Assembly (NCBI GenBank): GCA_035260485.1
Contig: DATFVC010000078.1
Location: forward strand, 1-64,000
DNA from: VRUE01 sp035260485
GTDB lineage: Bacteria; Actinomycetota; Thermoleophilia; Solirubrobacterales; 70-9
DNA: 64,000 nt
Reading direction: 5' to 3'
The position numbers were made by a program, and so were the translations under genes. Positions 6,798 to 13,824 of the stretch are shown here, piece by piece. The notes beneath the pieces were generated by a model. That model saw only the letters and a list, made by a program, of their open reading frames with translations. It did no database searches and had not been told where the DNA came from. The first letter of the stretch is position 1. The number at the start of each line of letters is the position of its first letter.

Positions 6798-7552
6798 TGC
6801 CGACCGCTGACGAACAGCGGGACCGTGTCGAGGGCGAAGCGCGGCGGCTGGAACAGACCACGCTCGGGGGTTCCTATCTTGACCAGGCGGTCGATGAACT
6901 TCGCGCCAGCGATTCCCCCGATCGCCTGTACGCGGCGATCCTGCCGGCATCGGACGGACGCCGAAATGCAATCAGGGGCGCAATCGGCCGGCGTTTGGCG
7001 GAAGGGCGACAAAAGCAATGCACCCGCTCGGCGGTCCTATTTGCGATCTTCGCGGCTGAGGCTTACGCAAACCAATATCTCCAGTGGCACCTTCCCCCCG
7101 AGGACTTCAAGGCGGCCGACAAGCTCCCGACTCTGGATAAGTACCTGCTTGGGCCTCGTCTAGTCGGGGTCGGCAGCCTTCTAGAGCGGGGAAGCGAGCC
7201 GACCCAAACCCTTCAAGAGCTGTTGTCAAAGCGGAGCGCGCTCGTCCATCCCAAGCTACAATCCCCCGGCGCGGATTCCGGCGACGACGACGCCAGGCCG
7301 ACTCCACATGACGCCGCCCGCTACATCGTCGCCGTGGCCGACGCTGCGGGCGCGTTGCTGGCGCATTCCGCAAACGCGGAATCGCAAAAGATGTTCGATG
7401 TGACGGTCGCTACCGTCGATATGCAGCGGGAGGTCTTTCTGAGCTTCGGCAAAGCAGCGGCCGAACGACTACCTGAACAGACCGACGACCCAGCGCCCAA
7501 TCTTATGAGCGAGGCGTGGCAGCGATGGTTTGATCGACCGGACCGGCAATAG
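6797..7552 (+). CDS. HEPN-domain-like protein, candidate ribonuclease toxin
   Basis: 251 residues from ATG 6797, which overlaps the preceding stop. A helical N-terminal half contains AVLFAIFAAEAYANQYL (about 79-95), the helix typical of HEPN proteins in which an acidic residue precedes Asn. This is followed by ELLSKRSALVHPK, which gives R146-x4-H151, the HEPN catalytic RX4-6H motif. HEPN domains with this motif are metal-independent RNases found in toxin-antitoxin and anti-phage systems. A C-terminal helical region follows (AARYIVAVADAAGALLA). No MNT nucleotidyltransferase partner is adjacent; a partner, if any, would be one of the two upstream small genes. Confidence 0.6.
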   Translation: MPTADEQRDRVEGEARRLEQTTLGGSYLDQAVDELRASDSPDRLYAAILPASDGRRNAIRGAIGRRLAEGRQKQCTRSAVLFAIFAAEAYANQYLQWHLPPEDFKAADKLPTLDKYLLGPRLVGVGSLLERGSEPTQTLQELLSKRSALVHPKLQSPGADSGDDDARPTPHDAARYIVAVADAAGALLAHSANAESQKMFDVTVATVDMQREVFLSFGKAAAERLPEQTDDPAPNLMSEAWQRWFDRPDRQ

Positions 7553-7658
7553 CGCTCCCCGCCACGTGCATCACTCATGCGCCGAAAGCTGCATCACGCT
7601 TGCATCACAAATCGCCGCGCATTGCCCCGCATCGCCCCGCGCAGCCAGAAAGATCGTC

Positions 7659-7692
7659 GGCCCCGCGTGGCTATGCGGAGCCATGCGGGGCC
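7659..7692. terminator. 14-bp hairpin next to tRNA-Pro
   Basis: GGCCCCGCGTGGCT, loop ATGCGG, then AGCCATGCGGGGCC; all 14 positions pair on the + strand counting one G-T wobble. It lies 11 bases beyond the tRNA-Pro 3' end on the - strand, so it may act as the tRNA terminator. The following - strand bases (GATCTTTC) give only a weak U-tract. Confidence 0.5.
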
Positions 7693-7700
7693 GTTGATCC

Positions 7701-7715
7701 AATCGGGGCGCCCGG
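7701..7715 (+). repeat. Candidate attR within the tRNA-Pro 3' end
   Basis: Second copy of the 15-bp direct repeat. It covers the 3' acceptor strand, discriminator and the first T-stem bases of tRNA-Pro. The intact tRNA is kept on this side. Confidence 0.65.
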
Positions 7716-7776
7716 ATTTGAACCGGGGACCTCACCGACCCGAACGGTGCGCGCTACCAGGCTGCGCCACGCCCCG
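7703..7776 (-). tRNA. tRNA-Pro (anticodon CGG)
   Basis: On the - strand a 74-nt cloverleaf: acceptor CGGGGCG pairing with CGCCCCG, discriminator A, D-arm GCGCAGCCTGGTAGCGC, anticodon stem CACCG/CGGTG with loop TTCGGGT (anticodon CGG), and T-arm CCCCGGTTCAAATCCGGG. CCA is not encoded. It is the insertion target of the adjacent island. Confidence 0.93.
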
Positions 7777-7786
7777 AAGAGGGCGA

Positions 7787-8383
7787 TTATCTCAGAGCCG
7801 GCTGGCTGGAGCGGTTGCGGTGGGGCGGGGGGTCGCCGAAGGATGAGAACACGCTGTCGGGGCTGTGCATGGCGACCTGAGTCGAGCGCAGCGTTCGCAT
7901 CAGGTTCTGCTCGGGCGAGGCGCGATCCCATTCGAGCCGGTTGGCGACCTCGACTCTGACCCGACACAGCCCTGGCCGGATCTCCTCGGTCCAGGCTTCC
8001 ACGGTGCCGTGCAGCGGCTCCCATCGCCACTCCAAGGCCCCGGCCAGAGCTCCGTTCTGGGTCAGCTCCGCCCGCTCGTTGCCGGCGGTCCTGAGCGCGG
8101 CTGTACGATTGGGCAGCGGAGAAAGCCGCACCTCTCGCTCCACCGTCTCATCGCCGGATGAGTACCGGCGTCCGGTGACGACTAGCTCCTCGATCGGCTC
8201 TCCGGCCGCGTCGAGGACTTGTCGTTCGACCGCTTGGACGAATCGCACGGTGACCTCGACGCTGGGATCCGTCCCCGTGATCAGGGAATCAGCCTGCAGT
8301 TGCGACGGTCCTTTCGGCGAGCCACGCGGATGGATCTCGCCCAAGATGAACAGCTGTCCAAAGAGCTGCCGGTTCATATCCAT
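7787..8383 (-). CDS. Conserved-looking hypothetical protein
   Basis: A 198-residue open frame with protein-like composition: QADSLITGTDPSVEVTVRFV, RQVLDAAGEPIEELVVTGRR, RVRVEVANRLEWDRASPEQN and a C-terminal part LMRTLRSTQVAMHSPDSVFS. Alternating hydrophobic positions suggest a beta-rich domain. I do not recognise the family. The first about 30 residues (MDMNRQLFGQLFILGEIHPR) are less convincing, so the frame may be a fragment whose 5' part was lost. It ends 10 bases from the tRNA gene. Confidence 0.5.
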   Translation of the reverse strand: MDMNRQLFGQLFILGEIHPRGSPKGPSQLQADSLITGTDPSVEVTVRFVQAVERQVLDAAGEPIEELVVTGRRYSSGDETVEREVRLSPLPNRTAALRTAGNERAELTQNGALAGALEWRWEPLHGTVEAWTEEIRPGLCRVRVEVANRLEWDRASPEQNLMRTLRSTQVAMHSPDSVFSSFGDPPPHRNRSSQPALR

Positions 8384-8744
8384 GGGACCGGTCCGCTACC
8401 CATGTCGAGTCAAATCAAACCTGGAGCGCAGGACGGCAAAAGGTGGATAGCGGCGATTGATTGATGTTCGAGGGAATCGCCTGAGCAGAGCGGCCACAGC
8501 CGGGCGATCCTCGCCCGCCGCCTCTGCCCCCCGGCCTGCTCGGTGAAGTTCGGTCTGCGTGGCAAGCGGGTACCTGGGCGTCGCACTAGAAATCGCTGGC
8601 CCGAATCCCAGCGGCTTTCACCGCAAGTTTGGTTCCCGCTCGGGTGAGAAGACCAACCGCCACCTGCGGCGGAGAGGCGTTCGGGCCGGCTGAGGCGCGG
8701 TAAGCGCGAAAGGAGCTTCGATCAGCTGCGGACCAAATCTGAGG
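8384..8744. other. Gene-poor stretch
   Basis: I see no convincing coding frame, RNA gene or repeat in these 361 bases. Confidence 0.4.
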
Positions 8745-9040
8745 CGGTTGCATTCGTGCCTCACCAGTATGAGGAGGTCAAGCGGAGCGAGATGCAGCAG
8801 GGCCGGTCGGAAAGCCGCGCCTCGTTGTCCTGCAGCTCATAGCTGACCACGGGCGGATCCACCTCCTCATCGACCCACAACACGTGCGCAATCAACAGAA
8901 ATGGGGGGGCAGCTGAGCCATCGCTCTCCCCGCTGCGGAATCGACTTGGTGTCGATCATGGCATCGCGCGTACCCGACTCATCGGTAAAGAAAACCTGTC
9001 CTGGGTCTCTCGCCCAGGCGTCTTACCCCGGTCGGCCAGC
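8745..9040 (-). pseudogene. Probable gene remnant, family unknown
   Basis: The - strand reads DPGQVFFTDESGTRDAMIDT, KSIPQRGERWLS, then in another frame FLLIAHVLWVDEEVDPPVVS and YELQDNEARLSDRPC. The frame change coincides with a run of seven G at 8913-8919 (+ strand). The peptide looks like real protein but no start or full domain is present. Either a decayed gene or a homopolymer sequencing error. Confidence 0.35.
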
Positions 9041-9120
9041 CAGGTCGTGGACTTTTAGGCTCAGGGGGGTTACCTTCGTTACTGTCTTTTCGGTAACGGC
9101 GGCGAAGTGAGAGAGCAGGA

Positions 9121-10923
9121 ATGGGCTGGATCGGCACCGCAGAGATAGCGTTTGCAGTATTCGTCGGGCTGGCCGCCCTGTTGGCTGTTCTGGTTGTCCG
9201 CGAGCGCAAGGCGCGGCGCCACTTCCAGATCCTCGCCGCCATGGCTGCGGTCTCCGATGCCGGTGGGTCGCTTGAGGAGACCTTCGACGCAATCTGCGCC
9301 GTACTCGTGCCGGACTTCGCCGACTTCTGCATGATCGACCTGATCGCGGACGATGGCCAGGTCGAACGGGCAGCGGTACGACTCGCGCCGGGCGCCTGGC
9401 TCGGAGTCGAGGAGGGCATGGCTGGTCGGCGACCTTCGGTGCCCGGCCACATGGTCGCCGGCAGCGGCGCCGCCTCCTTGGAGCCGCGCTTCTACGAGAA
9501 GATGACCGACGACGACCTGCGCGAGCTCGCAGACGGGACTCGGGATCTGGAACTGCTGCGCCGGCTCGGTCCACGCTCGGCGGTCACGGTGGCACTGAAC
9601 GCGCGGGGCAGGGTTACCGGGGCGCTTACCCTCGGCGTCGGTTGGTCGGGGAGGCGCTACCGGCGCGAGCACGCCCGCTTTGCCTGGATCCTCTCCGGCA
9701 GGGTCGCCTTGGCGCTCGACAACTGTGGCCTCTTCGCCGATCTCGAGCGGGCGGAGCGAGCGCGGGCTGAGATCGCCGAGACGCTGCAGCGAGGATTGCT
9801 GCCGTCGCCGCTGCCGCACATCCCCGGCTGGTCGGTTGCTGCGACGTACCGGCCGGCCGGCGCCCACAATGAGGTCGGCGGTGATTTCTACGACGCCTTC
9901 AAGGTGCCGGGTGGGTGGATGCTGGTGATCGGCGACGTCACCGGCCGCGGCGCCCACGCTGCCTCGATCGCCGCTCTGGCCCGTTACACGCTGCGTACCG
10001 CCGCCGTCCTCACCGGCGACCCCGTCGCCGCGCTCGACACCGTCAACCGCGCTCTGCTGGCGCGTGGCGACGCGGCGCTCTGCAGCGTCGCTGCAGTCGT
10101 GCTCGGCGATGACCCACTTCAGCCGGTGCGGCTGGCAGTCGCCGGCCATCCGCCTCCCCTGTTGGTCGAGGGCGAGGAGGTGAGCGAGGTTGCCCCCTCC
10201 GACCCGGTGCTCGGCGCCTTCCCCGACGCCGAGTGGGCGATCTCACGCAGCGAGGTCCAGCCCGGCCGGCAGCTGGTAATCGTCACCGACGGGATTGCCG
10301 AGGCGCAGGGCCCGGAGGGGCGATTCGGCGAGGATCGCCTGCGCGAGGAGCTGAGTAGCGCGTCCAACCCCGCGCTCGCCACGCAGCGCCTCGAGGGAGC
10401 CCTGCACTCCTTCACGGGTGGGTCGCTCGACGACGACGTCGCGATCCTCGCGATCGAACGCATCTCGAGTGAGCCGCTGCCTCCCTCCGCCGACATGGCG
10501 CTCGACGATCGGCAGATGGGGCTGGTAGAGAGCCTCTACGACAGCTTCAATCGCCGCGACGAGGCCGGCATCGCCGCGATCTGCGACGAGGAAATGGAAT
10601 TTTTCCCGTTAGCCACCGCCGAGGCGATCGGCCGCGAGGCCCCTTACGTCGGCCCGGCTGGATTGCAGGAGTACATGGCCGACGTGGCACAGGTCTGGGA
10701 AGAGCTGCTGATAACGCCGAGTGGGCTGGAGCGGCGCGGCGAGTGCTTGCTGGTCCGCGGCCGGGTATACGCACGCAGCCGCGAGCTGGGCATTCGCGAC
10801 GTTCCGGTCGCCTGGATCTGGGAAGTGCGCAGCGACCGTTTCGTTCGCGGCGAGGCCTTCCCAGACCCCGAGCAGGCAGTTGCTCGCTTCGCCGCCGGCG
10901 AGCCGCAATCGAGTTTGAGCTGA
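9121..10923 (+). CDS. RsbU-like PP2C/SpoIIE phosphatase with GAF and SnoaL-like domains
   Basis: A 600-residue signalling phosphatase. Residues 5-25 form a membrane helix (IAFAVFVGLAALLAVLVV). A GAF-like sensor follows (about 30-205), then a linker coiled coil (ERAERARAEIAETLQRGLLP). The SpoIIE/PP2C catalytic domain spans about 225-450 with GGDFYDAF, VIGDVTGRG, VTDGIAEA and SLDDDVAILAI carrying the metal-binding Asp residues. A C-terminal SnoaL/NTF2-like domain (about 460-590, LVESLYDSFNRRDEAGIAAI) is unusual for RsbU-type proteins. It probably dephosphorylates the STAS protein encoded next, releasing the sigma factor at 12275-13084. Confidence 0.88.
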   Translation: MGWIGTAEIAFAVFVGLAALLAVLVVRERKARRHFQILAAMAAVSDAGGSLEETFDAICAVLVPDFADFCMIDLIADDGQVERAAVRLAPGAWLGVEEGMAGRRPSVPGHMVAGSGAASLEPRFYEKMTDDDLRELADGTRDLELLRRLGPRSAVTVALNARGRVTGALTLGVGWSGRRYRREHARFAWILSGRVALALDNCGLFADLERAERARAEIAETLQRGLLPSPLPHIPGWSVAATYRPAGAHNEVGGDFYDAFKVPGGWMLVIGDVTGRGAHAASIAALARYTLRTAAVLTGDPVAALDTVNRALLARGDAALCSVAAVVLGDDPLQPVRLAVAGHPPPLLVEGEEVSEVAPSDPVLGAFPDAEWAISRSEVQPGRQLVIVTDGIAEAQGPEGRFGEDRLREELSSASNPALATQRLEGALHSFTGGSLDDDVAILAIERISSEPLPPSADMALDDRQMGLVESLYDSFNRRDEAGIAAICDEEMEFFPLATAEAIGREAPYVGPAGLQEYMADVAQVWEELLITPSGLERRGECLLVRGRVYARSRELGIRDVPVAWIWEVRSDRFVRGEAFPDPEQAVARFAAGEPQSSLS

Positions 10924-10934
10924 AGCTAGGTCGC

Positions 10935-11303
10935 TCAGCCGCGCAGCTCGGCCAGGGCCGCGTCGCGCTGATCATGCATTGATATCGAGCTCTCGACCCC
11001 GGTGATCTTCAACAGGCGGCGCACCTGGTGGTTGACGCAGCAGAGCACCAGCCGGCCATTGCCCCCGTTCCCATCGCCGTCCAGCTGCTGCCAGGCGCGC
11101 ACGATCAGGGCGATCCCGGTCGAGTCGATGAATTCACACTCGGAGAGGTCGAGCATGATCGAGGCGCCGGAGTTCACGAGCGCCTCTTCGAGCTTCCGCT
11201 CGAGCTCCGGCGCCGTGTTCATGTCCAGCTCGCCGCGGATCGTGATGGCATGGATGCCGTCGTCGAGCTCCTCGCTCTCCACCTGGAAAGAAACTAGGCT
11301 CAC
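10935..11303 (-). CDS. STAS-domain anti-anti-sigma factor (RsbV-like)
   Basis: 122 residues, one STAS domain. The phosphorylatable serine is S61 in CEFIDSTGIALIV, preceded by the typical strand IMLDLS. Normal partner-switching logic: unphosphorylated STAS protein binds the HATPase anti-sigma factor; phosphorylation by that kinase inactivates it; the PP2C phosphatase reverses this. It is convergent with the phosphatase gene (11-bp gap) and divergent from the anti-sigma gene across 148 bp. Confidence 0.92.
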   Translation of the reverse strand: MSLVSFQVESEELDDGIHAITIRGELDMNTAPELERKLEEALVNSGASIMLDLSECEFIDSTGIALIVRAWQQLDGDGNGGNGRLVLCCVNHQVRRLLKITGVESSISMHDQRDAALAELRG

Positions 11304-11451
11304 TGTCCGATCCTACCGCAGCGCTGGCAGCCATTTTGGGACCTCCGGCAGAGCCGATGGTTTGTGCCTGGAACGCTGGGGGTAGCGAAGGAATCCGAAA
11401 GGCCGAGGACTATGCTCGTTCCCGCAGGGGGCATTCCCTCGGCGGCTAGGA

Positions 11452-12300
11452 ATGGCGTCCAGCTCAGACACTTCTGCGATCCAAGACAAGCCCAGGGGGC
11501 TGCAGATGGTGTTGCCCGCGAAATCCGAGAATGTCGTCGTCATCCGTCACGCACTCGCCGGCCTGGCAGAGGAGATCGGCATGGACGAGCCGGGCCTCGC
11601 CGATCTGAAGACCGTCGTCACCGAGGCCTGCATGAACGTTGTCGTCCATGCCTACCAGGGACAGCCGGGGCCGCTCAACGTCGAGGCGAAGCCGGACGCG
11701 GATGGGCTGACCGTGATCGTTCGCGACGAAGGCGCCGGCATCAAGCCGCAGGCCGACTCCGTACGCGACAGCCTGCGCCTTGGCCTCTCGTTGATCGCGG
11801 CTCTCTCCAGCAGCTTTTCGATCTCGAGGGGCCTCGACCGGGGCACCGAAGTGACGATGAGAGTGCCGCTGAAGGGGGGCGGCGCCAATGGAAGCGGCGA
11901 CCCGGTCGAGTTGAGGTCTTACCCCGACGACCGCACGGAGGTGGTCATCGACCGCTCTGAGCTGCTCGCTCCCGTGCTGGCTCGGGTCGTCGGGGCGCTG
12001 GCTGCGCGCCGCGACCTCTCCGTCGACCGGGTATCCGACGCGGTTCTGGTCACCGACGCGATCGCGAGCGCAGCGCCCGAGCACTTTGCCGACGGCCGCG
12101 TTCGGCTGGGGCTCGACGAGCACGCTGGGAGCATCGACTTGCGCGTGGGGCCGATGGAGGCGGGCGCGGCTGCACGCATCCGCAAGGACTTGGAGGTTCC
12201 CGATGCTGGTGGCTCGGTCGAGATGCTGGCGGACGAGCTCACCGTCGAGGAGTCCGACGACGGTGAGTACCTGCTCATTCGCTTTGCCGCTGCTCCCTGA
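11452..12300 (+). CDS. HATPase anti-sigma factor (RsbW-like) with degenerate second half
   Basis: 282 residues, about twice the usual RsbW length. Residues about 18-143 form a GHKL ATPase/kinase: N box VVTEACMNVVVHAY, G1 box VRDEGAGI, and GLSLIAALSSSFSI. Residues about 155-282 repeat a similar pattern (ELLAPVLARVVGALAARRDL, then RVSDAVLVTDAIASAAPEHF) but lack the Asn and Gly boxes, suggesting a decayed duplicate that may serve in dimerisation or binding. Predicted to sequester the adjacent sigma factor and phosphorylate the STAS protein. Its 3' end overlaps the convergent sigma gene by 26 bp. Confidence 0.85.
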   Translation: MASSSDTSAIQDKPRGLQMVLPAKSENVVVIRHALAGLAEEIGMDEPGLADLKTVVTEACMNVVVHAYQGQPGPLNVEAKPDADGLTVIVRDEGAGIKPQADSVRDSLRLGLSLIAALSSSFSISRGLDRGTEVTMRVPLKGGGANGSGDPVELRSYPDDRTEVVIDRSELLAPVLARVVGALAARRDLSVDRVSDAVLVTDAIASAAPEHFADGRVRLGLDEHAGSIDLRVGPMEAGAAARIRKDLEVPDAGGSVEMLADELTVEESDDGEYLLIRFAAAP

Positions 12301-13084
12301 TCTGCTCCCTGATGCGAGACAGGGCGCGGCGCAGGATTCGCGAGACGTGCATCTGGGAGTGGCCGATGCGCTCGGCGATCTGTGACTGCGTCATGTCCTC
12401 GGCGAAGCGCAAGCGCAGCACCAGCCGCTCCCGCTCATCCAGGGAGGGCAGCGCCGCGTCCAGCGCGATCCGCCCCTCGACCAGCTCGTAGGCTTCGTCC
12501 TCCTCACCGATCCACTCGGTCGGCAGCGAGTCCTCGGAATCCTCCGGTCCGGCCGGGCGGTCGAGTGAGAGCGGGCGGCGGTTGTGGTTGGCCTCCATCA
12601 CCTCGAGCACATCGGTCTGTTCCACTTCGAGCCGGTCGGCGATTTCGCCAACCGAGGGAGAGCGCTGCAGCTCCTTGGTCAGCTCGGTGATCGCTTTGTC
12701 GACTTCGGCCATGCGATCGTGCAGCCCGCGCGGCACTCGCACGGTCCAGACCCGGTCGCGGAAGTGGCGTTTGAGCTCGCCGAGGATGGTCGGCGAGGCG
12801 AAGGCGGTGAACGGGATGCCGCGCTCGGGGTCGAAGCGATCGATCGCGTTCAGCAGGCCGAGGTTGGCGACCTGGAGCAGATCGTCGAAGGACTCGCTGG
12901 CGCCCCGATAGCGCAGCGCCAGCCGCTTGGCGAAGGGCATGTGGCGCCGCACCAGCTCCTCCCGGATGGCCGGCTCGCGGTCACGGGCGAAGCGGCGCCA
13001 CAGCTCTGTGTCGCTAGCAAGCTGCTCCTCGGCCCCTGGTCCCAAGGGCGCCGCGCCGCTGTCTTTTTGCTGCTTCGATTCCAT
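12275..13084 (-). CDS. Sigma-B/F/G-family RNA polymerase sigma factor
   Basis: 269 residues with regions 2, 3 and 4. Region 2: FAKRLALRYRGASESFDDLL then QVANLGLLNAIDRFDPERGI. Region 3: PTILGELKRHFRDRVWTVRV with the diagnostic PRGLHDRMAEVDKAI. Region 4: VLRLRFAEDMTQSQIAERIG then HSQMHVSRILRRALSRI as the -35-binding helix-turn-helix. This is the SigB/SigF group, controlled by HATPase anti-sigma factors such as the one encoded convergently next to it. sodA lies divergently upstream and is a plausible target. Confidence 0.93.
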   Translation of the reverse strand: MESKQQKDSGAAPLGPGAEEQLASDTELWRRFARDREPAIREELVRRHMPFAKRLALRYRGASESFDDLLQVANLGLLNAIDRFDPERGIPFTAFASPTILGELKRHFRDRVWTVRVPRGLHDRMAEVDKAITELTKELQRSPSVGEIADRLEVEQTDVLEVMEANHNRRPLSLDRPAGPEDSEDSLPTEWIGEEDEAYELVEGRIALDAALPSLDERERLVLRLRFAEDMTQSQIAERIGHSQMHVSRILRRALSRIREQIREQRQSE

Positions 13085-13098
13085 CGCTCAATGCCGGG

Positions 13099-13114
13099 TC
13101 GGTTCCCGAACCGA
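13099..13114. promoter_or_regulatory. Palindromic operator candidate between sigma factor gene and sodA
   Basis: TCGGTTCCCGAACCGA, perfect 7-bp arms with a two-base centre, located 15 bp upstream of the sigma gene start and 105 bp upstream of sodA. Position fits an operator for either gene. Confidence 0.4.
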
Positions 13115-13218
13115 TGCCACCCTCGAGCCTCGACGCAGGCCGTGCAGCCACTCCGAGGACAAGCTACCAAGCAGCTAGGCTCCCGCAGGACTTCCAAATC
13201 GAAACAAGGAGCTTCCAG

Positions 13219-13818
13219 ATGGCTTTCTCGGTTCCCGACCTTCCCTACGACTACGACGCGCTAGAGCCTCACATCGACGAGGCGACGATGCGGATCCACC
13301 ACGACAAGCACCATCAGGCCTACGTGGACAAAGCGAACGGCGCTTTGGAGGGGACCGAGTGGGCCGATCGCGACGTCGAGGACGTGCTGCGCAACCTCAG
13401 CAGCATCCCCGGCGACGTGCAGGCGCCGGTTCGCAACAACGCCGGCGGTCACTTCAACCACTCGCTGTTCTGGCAGATGCTGAGCCCCGATGGTGGCGGC
13501 GCCCCGAGCGGCGACCTGGCCGGCGCGATCGACGAGACCTTCGGCTCCTTCGACTCCTTCAAGGACGAGTTCAAAAACGCCGGCATCGCCCGCTTCGGCT
13601 CCGGCTGGGCCTGGCTGGTCAAGGACAACTCCGGGCTCGCTGTCGTCTCGACGCCGAACCAGGACTCGCCGGTCACCGACGGCAGCATTCCGCTGCTCGG
13701 CTGCGACGTCTGGGAGCACGCCTACTACCTCAAGTACCAGAACAAGCGCCCGGAATACATCGACGCGTTCTGGAACGTCGTCAACTGGGACTACGTGGCC
13801 GAGCGCTTCGCCGAGTAG
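13219..13818 (+). CDS. sodA: Superoxide dismutase, Fe/Mn family
   Basis: 199 residues starting at ATG 13219 with AAGGAG seven bases upstream (13206-13211); a longer frame upstream lacks family similarity. N-terminal helical domain: FSVPDLPYDYDALEPHIDEA and MRIHHDKHHQAYVDKAN with the first metal His (H27). The other ligands lie in GGHFNHSLFW and in the signature DVWEHAYYLKYQNKRPEYI (Asp and His). Converts superoxide to H2O2 and O2 in the cytosol. Metal preference (Mn or Fe) cannot be decided by eye. No signal peptide. Confidence 0.96.
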   Translation: MAFSVPDLPYDYDALEPHIDEATMRIHHDKHHQAYVDKANGALEGTEWADRDVEDVLRNLSSIPGDVQAPVRNNAGGHFNHSLFWQMLSPDGGGAPSGDLAGAIDETFGSFDSFKDEFKNAGIARFGSGWAWLVKDNSGLAVVSTPNQDSPVTDGSIPLLGCDVWEHAYYLKYQNKRPEYIDAFWNVVNWDYVAERFAE

Positions 13819-13824
13819 CTGGCT

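Larger units (their letters stand above)
3283..7715. mobile_element. Decayed tRNA-Pro integrative island (about 4.4 kb)
   Basis: Boundaries are the 15-bp direct repeats at 3283-3297 and 7701-7715, the second within tRNA-Pro(CGG). The element extends from the tRNA 3' side, the expected geometry. Contents: GNAT/mazF junction remnant, Phd antitoxin and PIN toxin, GST, VOC and second GNAT remnants, MazF toxin with short antitoxin, a tyrosine recombinase interrupted by a stop, two small unknown genes and a HEPN protein. No intact integrase or replication gene is visible, so the element should be immobile by itself. Boundaries are inferred from the repeat, not from comparison with an empty site. 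Confidence 0.6.

Noticed and set aside
9069..9097. GTTACC...GGTAAC before the phosphatase gene as a sigma-B/F promoter.
   Set aside because: Only loosely similar to the GTTT-N16-GGGTA consensus, and the symmetrical arrangement could equally be a chance hairpin.
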